Origin: an uncultured Muribaculaceae bacterium
GTDB taxonomy: Bacteria; Bacteroidota; Bacteroidia; Bacteroidales; Muribaculaceae
Direction of reading: 5' to 3'
Assembly (NCBI GenBank): GCA_910579995.1
Contig: CAJTWH010000001.1
Span: 1-18,783, forward strand
Length of the DNA: 18,783 nucleotides
The translations under genes were made by a program, and so were the position numbers. Positions 8,429 through 16,705 of the stretch are shown here, one piece after another. Within the stretch, counting starts at the first letter, position 1; each line of letters opens with the position of its first letter. A model generated the notes under the pieces. It saw only the letters and a program-made list of their open reading frames with translations, searched no databases and had not been told where the DNA came from.

Positions 8429-10060
8429 ATGGCTAAAGAAATCAAATTCAATATCGAAGCTCGCGACGAGCTCAAAAAAGGCGTTGACGCTCTTGCCGAC
8501 GCTGTGAAAGTAACCCTCGGCCCCAAAGGCCGCAACGTGATTATCTCGCGTCAGTTCGGCGCTCCCCACATCACCAAAGACGGTGTGACAGTTGCCCGCG
8601 AGGTAGAACTCGAAGACGAATTCCAGAACATGGGCGCACAGCTCGTGAAGGAAGTTGCCTCAAAGACCGGCGACGACGCAGGCGACGGCACAACCACCGC
8701 CACCGTGCTCGCACAGGCTATCGTGGCAGTCGGCCTCAAGAACGTTACCGCCGGTGCCAACCCCATGGACCTCAAACGCGGTATCGACAAAGCCGTGGCT
8801 GAGGTTGTGGCAGGTATCCGCGAAATGAGCGAGGAAGTCGGCGACGACTTCAAGAAAATCGAAGACGTGGCCCGTATCTCTGCCAACAACGACGAGACCA
8901 TCGGCCGCCTCATCGCCGAGGCCATGCAGAAAGTGAAGAAAGAAGGCGTTATCACCGTCGACGAGGCCAAAGGCACCGAGACCAACATAGAGGTTGTAGA
9001 AGGCATGCAGTTCGACCGCGGTTTCATCTCGCCCTACTTCATCACCGACACCGAGAAGATGGAGTGCGTCTACGACAACCCCTTCATCCTTCTCTACGAC
9101 AAGAAAATCTCTAACCTCAAGGATATTCTTCCCATCCTCGAAGGCACAGCCCAGAGCGGCCGCGGCCTCCTCATCATCGCTGAAGATGTCGATCAGGACG
9201 CCCTCGCCGGTCTCGTTGTCAACCGTCTCCGCGGCAGCCTCAAGGTCTGCGCCGTCAAAGCTCCCGGCTTCGGCGACCGCCGCAAGGAAATGCTCGAGGA
9301 TATCGCCATCCTCACCGGCGGCACCGTTATCTCTGAAGACAAGGGCATGAGCCTCGCCACCGCTACCATGCAGGATCTTGGCCACGCCAACAACATCACT
9401 GTCAACAAAGAGAACACCACCATCGTAAACCGCGACACCAACAAAGAACTTCTCGACGCCCGCGTTGCCCAGATTAAGGCTCAGATCGAGCAGACCAAGA
9501 GCGACTACGACCGCGAGAAACTTCAGGAGCGTCTTGCCAAGCTCGCCGGCGGTGTTGCAGTGCTCCATGTAGGCGCACCCTCTGAGGTTGAGATGAAAGA
9601 GAAGAAAGACCGCGTAGACGACGCCCTCAGCGCAACCCGCGCAGCCATCGCCGAAGGTATCGTTCCCGGCGGCGGCGTGGCATATATCCGCTGCCTCGAC
9701 CGTCTTGCCAACCTCAAAGGTGCCAACGACGACGAGCAGACCGGTATCGCCATCGTAGAGCGCGCTATCGAAGAGCCTCTCCGCCAGATTGCAAGCAACG
9801 CCGGTGTAGAAGGCGCTGTGGTAGTGCAGAAAGTGCGCGAGGCTTCGGGCGATTTCGGCTACAACGCCCGCACCGACACATACGAGCACCTCATGGCAGC
9901 CGGTGTCATCGACCCTGCCAAGGTTACCCGTGTGGCTCTTGAGAACGCTGCCTCTATCGCAGGCATGTTCCTCACCACCGAGTGTGTCATTGCCCAGAAG
10001 AAAGAAGACACTCCCGCAGCTCCCGCAGCCGGCATGGGTGGAATGGGCGGCATGATGTAA
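8429..10060 (+). CDS. groEL: Chaperonin GroEL (Hsp60)
   Basis: This is the ATP-driven tetradecameric folding chamber that works with GroES. The 543-residue length is normal. Visible signatures include the ATP-binding LGPKGRNV (30-37), GDGTTTATVLA (85-95) with the nucleotide-contacting aspartate at 86, the VDD pair at 396-398 corresponding to the catalytic aspartate region, and EGIVPGGGVAYIR just after it. The protein ends in the usual flexible glycine-methionine tail (GMGGMGGMM). It is the second gene of the groESL operon and ends in front of a very strong bidirectional terminator. Codon use is strongly biased to GCC/CGC/CTC-type codons, as expected for a highly expressed gene; this also creates long antisense shadow frames. 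Confidence 0.98.
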   Translation: MAKEIKFNIEARDELKKGVDALADAVKVTLGPKGRNVIISRQFGAPHITKDGVTVAREVELEDEFQNMGAQLVKEVASKTGDDAGDGTTTATVLAQAIVAVGLKNVTAGANPMDLKRGIDKAVAEVVAGIREMSEEVGDDFKKIEDVARISANNDETIGRLIAEAMQKVKKEGVITVDEAKGTETNIEVVEGMQFDRGFISPYFITDTEKMECVYDNPFILLYDKKISNLKDILPILEGTAQSGRGLLIIAEDVDQDALAGLVVNRLRGSLKVCAVKAPGFGDRRKEMLEDIAILTGGTVISEDKGMSLATATMQDLGHANNITVNKENTTIVNRDTNKELLDARVAQIKAQIEQTKSDYDREKLQERLAKLAGGVAVLHVGAPSEVEMKEKKDRVDDALSATRAAIAEGIVPGGGVAYIRCLDRLANLKGANDDEQTGIAIVERAIEEPLRQIASNAGVEGAVVVQKVREASGDFGYNARTDTYEHLMAAGVIDPAKVTRVALENAASIAGMFLTTECVIAQKKEDTPAAPAAGMGGMGGMM

Positions 10061-10075
10061 GCCACCGGTTTATTA

Positions 10076-10125
10076 GATACATAAAAAAGAATCACCTCCG
10101 CGGAGGTGATTCTTTTTTATGTATC
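10076..10125. terminator. Perfect 50-bp palindrome, bidirectional terminator between groEL and higA
   Basis: Bases 10076-10100 are the exact reverse complement of 10101-10125 with no spacer. The core is GAATCACCTCCG facing CGGAGGTGATTC, flanked by A6/T6 runs, so RNA from either strand forms a GC-rich hairpin followed by a U-tract. It serves groEL on the plus strand and the convergent antitoxin gene on the minus strand. Confidence 0.9.
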
Positions 10126-10146
10126 ACTGATTTAAAGCCTTTATAA

Positions 10147-10524
10147 TCAGACACCGAGAACAATCGCCGGGTCGATGTTAAGTTCCTTTGAGATTCTTCG
10201 GCCAATCTTGATTGTCGGCTCACACTTTCCTGAAAGAAAGTCGCAGATACGCGACGGACTCACACCAATCTTTTTAGCGAGTGCGGCCTGAGAGAGCCCC
10301 AGTTCGTACATTCTCAGTTTGAGTACATCAATGAGAGAGGGCGCGCCGATTGGATAATGAACATCCTCGTATTCTTCCACAAGGCTCGAAAGGAGATATA
10401 GCTCAATGCTGTTGGGATCATTGTCGGGAGTATCGTCATTTACTTTCTTTAGCAGCTCTTCAATGCGCCCCATCGCCCAATTATATTGAGTCTCATTTTC
10501 TATTGTTGTTTTAATTGTTTCCAT
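10147..10524 (-). CDS. higA: HigA-type antitoxin, XRE-family DNA-binding protein
   Basis: HigA antitoxins bind and neutralise the HigB mRNA-cleaving toxin and repress their own operon. This 125-residue protein has the expected plan: an N-terminal helical part (1-60) with an acidic centre (NDDTPDNDPN), then a helix-turn-helix at about 65-115 with the XRE signature LGLSQAALAKKIGVSPSRIC and the SGKCEPTI segment. It lies 6 bases downstream of the toxin reading frame in toxin-first order, which is the HigBA arrangement. The gene is intact although the toxin gene upstream is broken, so it may now act as a stand-alone repressor or protect against a related toxin. Assignment to HigA family is confident; present role is inferred. 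Confidence 0.88.
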   Translation of the reverse strand: METIKTTIENETQYNWAMGRIEELLKKVNDDTPDNDPNSIELYLLSSLVEEYEDVHYPIGAPSLIDVLKLRMYELGLSQAALAKKIGVSPSRICDFLSGKCEPTIKIGRRISKELNIDPAIVLGV

Positions 10525-10530
10525 AACTTT

Positions 10531-10828
10531 CTATATTAGTGAGGCATCTGTTATTTTATCATATTCTGCATGGGTTCCAACGAACCTTATATAAACGTAT
10601 CCGTGCTTGAATTGGATTACTACAATCAAGCGAAAATCATTTCCCTTGATGTTGAAAACATAGTGTTGGTTTCCTACACTGTCCACAGAATTGAATGTCG
10701 CTCTGATGTCGGGGAAGTTCATCTAATGGCTTTTGCGGGTTTTAGTGTACCACTCTTCCAATGCTTCTTTTGCATTAGGGTGTTTGGTGTAGAAATCGAC
10801 CAATGTTTTTCTTTGCAACTATATTCAT
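10531..10828 (-). pseudogene. higB: Broken HigB-type toxin gene
   Basis: The intact 3' part (10531-10722) encodes 63 residues ending FVGTHAEYDKI, the conserved C-terminus of HigB-family ribosome-dependent mRNA endonucleases. The 5' part is still readable: ATG at 10828 begins MNIVAKK. Removing one A from the A5 run (plus-strand T run 10806-10810) then continues TLVDFYTKHPNAKEALEEWY and TKTRKSH. A TAG codon follows (10725-10723) where the family usually has tryptophan (TGG), directly before the ATG of the 3' frame. The repaired product would be about 98 residues, normal for HigB. Two independent lesions suggest real inactivation rather than one sequencing error. The 63-residue fragment could still be translated from its own ATG. 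Confidence 0.8.
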
Positions 10829-10851
10829 GATATCGGGGCTTAAATGTGTTG

Positions 10852-10882
10852 TAAAATTACGAATAAAATTTTGAATTGCAAA
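10852..10882 (-). promoter_or_regulatory. Promoter of the HigBA-type locus
   Basis: On the minus strand TTTG (10882-10879) is followed after 19 bases by TAATTTTA (10859-10852), one mismatch from TAnnTTTG. The implied start is roughly 10-15 bases before the toxin ATG at 10828. No other minus-strand promoter is evident before the antitoxin, so the toxin remnant and antitoxin are probably still co-transcribed. Confidence 0.5.
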
Positions 10883-11050
10883 ATTGCGCCACTGAATAAT
10901 GTAATATAACTGCTTTAGATTTTGAAGTTGCCGGCGGGTTTGTCGGGCTTGCTTTTTGTAGAGTAAACCGCGCGCCTTGATATCTTGGTGAAATCTATTG
11001 CTCGCGATGGATGTTGCCGGTGATTTTTAAGATATAACTGCATGCTATTT

Positions 11051-11178
11051 GTTAATGTAATGAAAATAAATAAGATAACATTGATTTGTGAAAAATGTTA
11101 ACTTCTGTCAGTTTGCTATTAACAATTTTATTAACATTAATTAGCATATCGTTGGGGTTGTTTTATAAGAATTAATGT
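11051..11178. promoter_or_regulatory. Cluster of TTAACATT/AATGTTAA words
   Basis: Five related words lie within about 130 bases: GTTAATGT 11051-11058, TAACATT 11076-11082, AATGTTA 11094-11100, TTAACATTAA 11131-11140 and ATTAATGT 11171-11178. The second and third form an inverted repeat with an 11-base spacer, and the last abuts the -7 box. They could be operators. The region is AT-rich, so chance is a real alternative. Confidence 0.3.
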
Positions 11179-11185
11179 AACTTTG
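11157..11185 (+). promoter_or_regulatory. Bacteroidetes-type promoter of the exported-protein cluster
   Basis: TAACTTTG (11178-11185) is a full match to the TAnnTTTG -7 box. GTTG (11157-11160) is a plausible -33 element 17 bases upstream. Transcription would start near 11192, leaving a leader of about 165 nt. Confidence 0.6.
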
Positions 11186-11356
11186 CTGACGGATTGTTTA
11201 TTTTATGGCAAAATGATACAGGCTTTCGGCTTTGATTGTTAAAAGGCTGTCTATTTATGATGTTTGATGACAAGATGGGATTGGGATGGCTTGAGTCTAA
11301 AATAATCAGTTTAAATAAAATTTAATAAACGATAACACAACTCAGATACACAACAA

Positions 11357-14167
11357 ATGCTTATGAGAAACCATTACTCAACTCTTGCTTTTGCTATTGC
11401 TTTAGCGGTAGGGGGCGGTGTGTCGTATGCCGCACCTCAGCGCATTATCATTGACGACGAGAAGCCCTTGGAAATATATGCTCTCGGCGCCTCGTCGAAG
11501 GTCGGTGTCTATAAACTCAACCCTACTGATCTGTCGAATCCCACTATTCTGGCTCGTGGTACATGGGTACAATATACCGGCTCAGGAGTCGGTGGCGGCG
11601 GTACATTCCTTGACGCTGAGACCGTAGTAGGCGTGAAATACAACTATAGCCCTTATCCATTCGAGGCTACTGCTGCCGGAACGGAAGATGGACCTTGGGC
11701 GCACAGCTACTTCGCTGCAAGCTATTATATACCCGGAAATGTATATGATATGGCCTACGATGAGACCTCGGGCGATATCTATTGCTGGTATGACGTTAAT
11801 TCATTCAATAAATGCCTCGGTAAATACGACCGCGCCTCGCATACCATTACCCGCGTAGGCTCAGCCCCGTCGACCGCCGTATACGCTATTGCTATCGACG
11901 CCGACGGCCAATTGTGGGGCGTCGGTACTTACGGTATGCTCTACAAGATTGACAAGACTACCGGTGTGGCTGAGGATGTTACAGGCGGCGCAGGCTCGCG
12001 TGCCCAGTTCCAGACCAATATGCCTATGTCGGCAGCCATTGACCCTGCTTCGGGCATTATGTATATAGTAGGACGCGCAGGCAGCTACGACACATACGCC
12101 TCGATGATGAAAGTAAATCTTTCAGACTACTCTGTAGAGAATCTCGGTGCTCTCGACGGCTATTTCAACTGCCTCTATATCGCCGGCTCTTCGATTGCCG
12201 ACGGCGCACCCGCACCTGCAGAGAATCTTGCCGCCGCTTTCAACGGCACCAAGACCGTCGTCACCTTTACGGCTCCCTCTCAGACACATTCAGGAGGCAA
12301 ACTCAGCGGTGAACTCGACTATACCATAACTGTTGATGGCGAGGAAGTAGCCACAGGTAATGTAAACGCCGGCGAAGAGGCGAGCAAAGAACTTGACCTT
12401 GCCGACGGCACGCACGAAATCACCGTAGTGCTCAGCAACGCAGCCGGCGCCGGTAAATCTGCCAAGACTTCGGTATTCTCGGGCTTCGACGTGCCCGGCA
12501 ACATCTCCGGTCTTACTGCAACTGCCGAAGGCTCGAAAGTAAGCCTCGCATGGACTGCCCCCGAAGGCGTCAACGGCGGTATCCTCGACATGAGCAAGCT
12601 CCGCTACACCGTGACCCGCGGCAGCGATGAAGTGGCTTCGGCTCTTGAAGCGACATCTGCCGACGACGAAGTCAGCGGTAACGTGAAGCAATATACCTAT
12701 ACGGTGACCGTAGTCTATGACGGCGCTGCAGGTCAAAGCCAAAGTGTGACGGTAATGGCCGGCGCTCCCTACGATATCCCCTACGCCCTTGACCTCAACG
12801 GCATTGAGAGTTTCGGTGAAGCAGGTGTGACCGTGCTCGACCCGAACACCGGCAACAGTGCCGCCTCTCCTACATGGTCGCTTACCAAGGTCGGCGAAGA
12901 GAACTGCGCCGTGTCATTCAGCTCACTTTATTACAACCGCAGCGAATACCTCTTCCTGCCCCCGGCAAGCTACAAGGCTTCGGCCATCTATACTTTGACA
13001 TTCAAAGTAGCCGCCAGCGGCACCAACGCCTATAATCTTAAGACGGCAAAACTGCGCGTGCTTATGGCTGCCGAGCCTACTTCAGATGAAGAAGCTCTCA
13101 CAGATCTTTATACCAATCCGCTCGACGATACCAAGAATTATATCGAAGTGGCTGCCAAAGCCAATGAATACGATTGGGCTGACTGCAGCGTGGAATTCAC
13201 TGTTGCTGAAGACGGCGTATACAGTGTAGGTATTGAAGACTTCGCCAATTTCTATGAAAATGACGCCACAGTGGCTGTCAAAGACCTTGCCATCAGTGTG
13301 CGCTATCCCACTCCGGCCAATGTAAGCGACTTTACCGCCACTCCTCAGGCCGGCAACAACCGCAACATCGACCTGAGCTTCAAACTCCCAGCCAACGACG
13401 CCGACGGCTTCCTGCTTTCGACACTCTCGAAGGTTGATATCTACCGTGGCTCTGAGCTGATCGCCACCCTTACTGAAGACCTCACCCCCGGCACCACTAA
13501 GACCTATACCGACGAGATGGCTCCTCGCGGCTACAGAAGCTACCATGTTGTGGCATTCAACGGCAACGCAGCCTCAGGTGCTGAATACGCTACTGTGATG
13601 AGCGGCTATCTCAACAACCTCATGATTACCTCAGTCTCCTTGTCGGAGTCAGTGATACCGGTCGACGGCGTGGGTGAACTTAAGGTGACGGTGAAGAACG
13701 ACGGTTTCGAGCAGGTTCTCTACGGCTCTTACGATGTAGTGCTTCTCTGCGACGGTGAAGGCGCTGACTATCAGACCGGCTCGGCTGTAAAATCAGATCA
13801 GGAGACCGACTTCGTATTCGACATCTGGTGGACTCCCGAATCTCCTGCCAAGGCCACTTATAAAGCGGTGATTGTATTCGACGGCGATGAAAACAGCGCC
13901 GACGACAGCTCCGAGGAAGTAGAAGTTGAATTCGAACCCGCACCTACCGGAGTCACCGACATCGCAGCTGCCGGTGTAACCGTGAAAGCTGCAGCAGGCG
14001 TAATCACCGTAGCAGGTGCACAGGGCATGAATGTCAATGTATATGCTACCGACGGCACTCTCGTAGAGACTACAGCCTCAGCTTCTGCAAGCTACACCAC
14101 CCGTGAGCTTCCCGCCGGCGTATATATCGTCGTTGCAGGCACACAGACATTCAAAGTAGCAATCTAA
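11357..14167 (+). CDS. Exported modular protein: beta-propeller-like, FN3, CARDB-like and T9SS-type sorting tail
   Basis: The 936-residue product begins with a signal peptide (about 1-25, cut near SYAA). Residues 26-285 carry spaced repeats such as YDETSGDIYCWYD, IDADGQLWGVG and IDPASGIMYIVG, typical of a beta-propeller. Fibronectin-III-like modules follow at about 286-376 and 378-473, a jelly-roll-like region resembling choice-of-anchor J domains at 475-650, a third FN3 module at 652-752 and a CARDB-like beta domain at 752-860. The last 70 residues (VNVYATDGTLV...LPAGVYIVVAG) resemble a T9SS type A sorting domain, so surface secretion is likely. An in-frame ATG six bases downstream (MRNHYS) is an equally good start. 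No catalytic motif is visible; ligand or glycan binding and adhesion are guesses. First gene of three exported proteins. Confidence 0.85.
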   Translation: MLMRNHYSTLAFAIALAVGGGVSYAAPQRIIIDDEKPLEIYALGASSKVGVYKLNPTDLSNPTILARGTWVQYTGSGVGGGGTFLDAETVVGVKYNYSPYPFEATAAGTEDGPWAHSYFAASYYIPGNVYDMAYDETSGDIYCWYDVNSFNKCLGKYDRASHTITRVGSAPSTAVYAIAIDADGQLWGVGTYGMLYKIDKTTGVAEDVTGGAGSRAQFQTNMPMSAAIDPASGIMYIVGRAGSYDTYASMMKVNLSDYSVENLGALDGYFNCLYIAGSSIADGAPAPAENLAAAFNGTKTVVTFTAPSQTHSGGKLSGELDYTITVDGEEVATGNVNAGEEASKELDLADGTHEITVVLSNAAGAGKSAKTSVFSGFDVPGNISGLTATAEGSKVSLAWTAPEGVNGGILDMSKLRYTVTRGSDEVASALEATSADDEVSGNVKQYTYTVTVVYDGAAGQSQSVTVMAGAPYDIPYALDLNGIESFGEAGVTVLDPNTGNSAASPTWSLTKVGEENCAVSFSSLYYNRSEYLFLPPASYKASAIYTLTFKVAASGTNAYNLKTAKLRVLMAAEPTSDEEALTDLYTNPLDDTKNYIEVAAKANEYDWADCSVEFTVAEDGVYSVGIEDFANFYENDATVAVKDLAISVRYPTPANVSDFTATPQAGNNRNIDLSFKLPANDADGFLLSTLSKVDIYRGSELIATLTEDLTPGTTKTYTDEMAPRGYRSYHVVAFNGNAASGAEYATVMSGYLNNLMITSVSLSESVIPVDGVGELKVTVKNDGFEQVLYGSYDVVLLCDGEGADYQTGSAVKSDQETDFVFDIWWTPESPAKATYKAVIVFDGDENSADDSSEEVEVEFEPAPTGVTDIAAAGVTVKAAAGVITVAGAQGMNVNVYATDGTLVETTASASASYTTRELPAGVYIVVAGTQTFKVAI

Positions 14168-14191
14168 ATCGAATAAGCTTAATATCTATCA

Positions 14192-14221
14192 TATCTGCCG
14201 GGCGAGCAAGCCCGGCAGATA
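14192..14221. other. GC-rich intergenic hairpin without T-run
   Basis: A 12-bp perfect stem (14192-14203 with 14210-14221) closes on the loop GAGCAA. It lies in the 75-base gap between two exported-protein genes. Because no T-run follows on either strand, it may be an mRNA stabiliser, processing site or leaky terminator rather than a classical terminator. Confidence 0.65.
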
Positions 14222-14242
14222 ATATGTAACCAAACCTAATTT

Positions 14243-16612
14243 ATGAAAAAAACTACTATCGCCGCATTGGCACTCGCCCTTCCAGCTCTTGGAGCGATGG
14301 CAGTGGTGCCTAAGGAAGAAGCGCCCGTAGCCGGGAAAGCCGCACCTGTGTTCAGCAAACAGCTCGCAGCATCCTTGTATGCCCCCCGCGCAGCTGCCGA
14401 CAGCGAAAATAAAAACAGTTTCTTCGAGGGATTCGAAGGTCGCGACCCGGCTGCTTACGGCAACGTGGCTAACCGTTGGCTCCCCGCAGGCTGGTCGGAA
14501 TTCAGCCGCAAGGATAATGCCCATGTAGGCAACAACGAGGCCAAATGGGACCTCACATGGCTCACTTTGAGCAATGAGACTACCGGCAGTATCCCCAGCC
14601 AGTTCGCTACCACAGCATACTCCGGCGATTGCTTCGCATTCATCATGTGCGATGTGATGTGGGCTGAGAAAGAAGGCCCCAACCTCGAACAGGATGAGTG
14701 GCTTGTGACTCCGGCTGTGACTCCCGCCGCTGAGGAGTGGTTCTATTTCAAACTGCAGTTCCGTCCCGGATGGTGTCTCTACAACCGCGAGACTGGCGAT
14801 TTCACCGGCGAGAACAATCTTCTCGAGGTATACGCTACCGAAGGCGAGGGCACCTCTGAATCTGAATGGACACGTGTATGGAGCCTCAAGGATTATATCC
14901 TCGCAAACTATACCACTGCCGATCTGGTAACTGATATGACTTCTTATGACCACAACGGTTATGAGCCTATCTTCGTAAACGTATCGCAATATTTAGGCAA
15001 AGAGATCAAGCTGGCCTTCCGCTTTTTCGGCGTCAACGGCCAGGGTATGGCTCTTGATGATGTGGCTCTCGGTATTCCTATGCCCAAGCCCTCATATACC
15101 TTGCCCTCGGGCTTCTTCAAACAGCAGTCGCTCACCCCGACAATGGACGAAATCGACGGCGACTATCGCTTGCTGATTCCCTTCGGCGCCGAGGCTACAT
15201 GGACCAACACTTCAGAAGATATCCTCACAAGCGAGTGGACTTACGCTACCGCCGACGGCTCTTCTGCCACTTCTGAGGCTAAACATCTCACCACCCCGGC
15301 CTACGCATTAGGTCAGAACTATGCCGCTCCCGTGCTTACCGGCCGTTTTGAGAGCCGCTCTGCCGACTATCAGACACCTTATTCGACTATGCAGGCCGGC
15401 GGTCGCCTCTACGGTAAAGGTAAACATGGCTACGAAGGCCCCCTCGGCGTGGCTCACTATGATTACCTTGACCCCACAGGCTCACTCGCAATCAGCTCTT
15501 CTACAATCGGTCTTCACGCCGACACCGACAACCAGTGGGAAATGCTTCTCGGCCGTCTTCCCGAAACCCTTGATGTGCTCGGCATGGGTTGCCTCTATCC
15601 TGCCACAGATGTTCCCTACGGCTTCGACTATGTAGACGTTACTGCCAAAGTGATGGGCGATGAGAACGGTAAGCTTTCTGAAGAGACTGCATTTGCCGTT
15701 ACAGTCTTCCGCCTGCCTGATAATGAATATGAAGAGATTGCCACAATCCTCGGTCAGGGCGTGCTTACCGGTGCCGATATCAACGCCTCTGACGTTATAG
15801 AGGTGGGTAATTATAAGAACCTCCGCTTCATGCTCGACGTTCCTGTTACTGCCGAAGGCGATCTTCTGGTGCTGGTCACCTCTCTCAACCTCGGTGCTGA
15901 TGAAGATGGTATCGTAATTCCCTACATGAAGTCGAAAGACGACAAGATCTACGGTAACTCAGTAGTATATATGATGGTATACGAGAGCGAGGAGAACGGC
16001 GGTATCTACGATACTTTCTATAACCTCAACGCATATCCTTTCTCAGAAGGTCATTTCGCAGGTCTTCTCATGACTCTCGGCGCAAGCTATTCTTACATGG
16101 AGGCTGTCAACGGTGCCGACGCTGATGTCGTGATACCTTACACCGGCGGCACACATACTCTCGACGTGCGCGCAATGTATGCTCCCGAGTCTTGGGCTGT
16201 AACCGCCAATGGCGTTACCAAAGCCGACTGGATTTCCCATGCAGCCGAAGCCAAGGCCGGCGAGACCGATGTCTACACCACAACCCTTACATTTGCTGAG
16301 AACACATCTGTAGAGCCCCGCGATACTGATGTATACGTTGCTCAGGCAGGTTCGCGCGTGAAACTGCACGTAGTGCAGGAAGGCGCTCCCTCAGGTGTGG
16401 CTTCTGTTGCCGCTGCCGATGTCACCATCCGCGTAGAAGGCGGTGACATCGTTGTGACCGGTGCTCAGGGTACAGCCGAGGTTTACAATGCCGCAGGTGC
16501 ATTGGTTGCTTCTGCCCTTGTCGACGGCCGTACTGTTATCCCGGCTTCTCATCTGGCCAAGGGTGTCTACATCGTACGAGCAGGCGAAGTAAGCGCCAAG
16601 ATTGTTAAATAA
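14243..16612 (+). CDS. Exported protein with choice-of-anchor-J-like and BACON-like domains and T9SS-type sorting tail
   Basis: The 789-residue product has a signal peptide (about 1-20, cut after AMA). Residues 60-275 resemble the choice-of-anchor J / cleaved-adhesin jelly-roll: it opens with FFEGFEG, continues with PAGWS and DEWLVTPAV, and closes with LALDDVALG-like VNGQGMALDDVALG. The middle (about 280-615) is beta-rich with no family I recognise. Residues about 628-711 look like a BACON domain (VVIPYTGGTHTLDV, SWAVTANGVTKADWI, VVQEG), a module usually tied to carbohydrate or mucin binding in gut Bacteroidetes. The tail from 718 (AEVYNAAGALV...LAKGVYIVRAG) is a T9SS type A-like sorting domain and closely matches the tail of the preceding gene. 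Surface location is inferred; no catalytic residues are apparent. Confidence 0.85.
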   Translation: MKKTTIAALALALPALGAMAVVPKEEAPVAGKAAPVFSKQLAASLYAPRAAADSENKNSFFEGFEGRDPAAYGNVANRWLPAGWSEFSRKDNAHVGNNEAKWDLTWLTLSNETTGSIPSQFATTAYSGDCFAFIMCDVMWAEKEGPNLEQDEWLVTPAVTPAAEEWFYFKLQFRPGWCLYNRETGDFTGENNLLEVYATEGEGTSESEWTRVWSLKDYILANYTTADLVTDMTSYDHNGYEPIFVNVSQYLGKEIKLAFRFFGVNGQGMALDDVALGIPMPKPSYTLPSGFFKQQSLTPTMDEIDGDYRLLIPFGAEATWTNTSEDILTSEWTYATADGSSATSEAKHLTTPAYALGQNYAAPVLTGRFESRSADYQTPYSTMQAGGRLYGKGKHGYEGPLGVAHYDYLDPTGSLAISSSTIGLHADTDNQWEMLLGRLPETLDVLGMGCLYPATDVPYGFDYVDVTAKVMGDENGKLSEETAFAVTVFRLPDNEYEEIATILGQGVLTGADINASDVIEVGNYKNLRFMLDVPVTAEGDLLVLVTSLNLGADEDGIVIPYMKSKDDKIYGNSVVYMMVYESEENGGIYDTFYNLNAYPFSEGHFAGLLMTLGASYSYMEAVNGADADVVIPYTGGTHTLDVRAMYAPESWAVTANGVTKADWISHAAEAKAGETDVYTTTLTFAENTSVEPRDTDVYVAQAGSRVKLHVVQEGAPSGVASVAAADVTIRVEGGDIVVTGAQGTAEVYNAAGALVASALVDGRTVIPASHLAKGVYIVRAGEVSAKIVK

Positions 16613-16646
16613 TAGCAATGACTTTAGATTAGTGTGATATATCAAG

Positions 16647-16687
16647 CCCTCGGCAGAGACAGCAGAGTCTTTGCCGGGGGTATTTTT
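16647..16687 (+). terminator. Rho-independent terminator after the BACON-domain gene
   Basis: A 14-bp stem with two G-U pairs (16647-16660 with 16667-16680) closes on AGCAGA and is followed by TATTTTTAT. It ends 19 bases before the next start codon, so the LRR gene either relies on read-through or on an initiation site I cannot identify within this gap. Confidence 0.8.
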
Positions 16688-16705
16688 ATCTAAAAATCAG
16701 GAAAG

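Larger units (their letters stand above)
10883..11356. other. AT-rich regulatory gap before the exported-protein cluster
   Basis: No recognisable gene lies in this stretch. The left part (10883-11040) is featureless. The right part contains a cluster of TTAACATT-like words, a TAnnTTTG-type promoter and a leader of about 165 nt before the next start codon. I recognise no riboswitch in that leader. Confidence 0.6.

Noticed and set aside
8660..9889. 409-codon open frame antisense to groEL
   Set aside because: It is a shadow of groEL's strong codon bias, with no promoter or conserved domain; long antisense frames opposite chaperone genes are a known artefact.
10723..10818. Separate small gene starting at TTG upstream of the toxin 3' part
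   Set aside because: Its 32 codons read as the missing N-terminal half of HigB, so it is a fragment of the same broken gene.
10570..10830. 86-codon plus-strand frame opposite the toxin remnant
   Set aside because: It is antisense to the recognisable HigB frame and has no domain content of its own.
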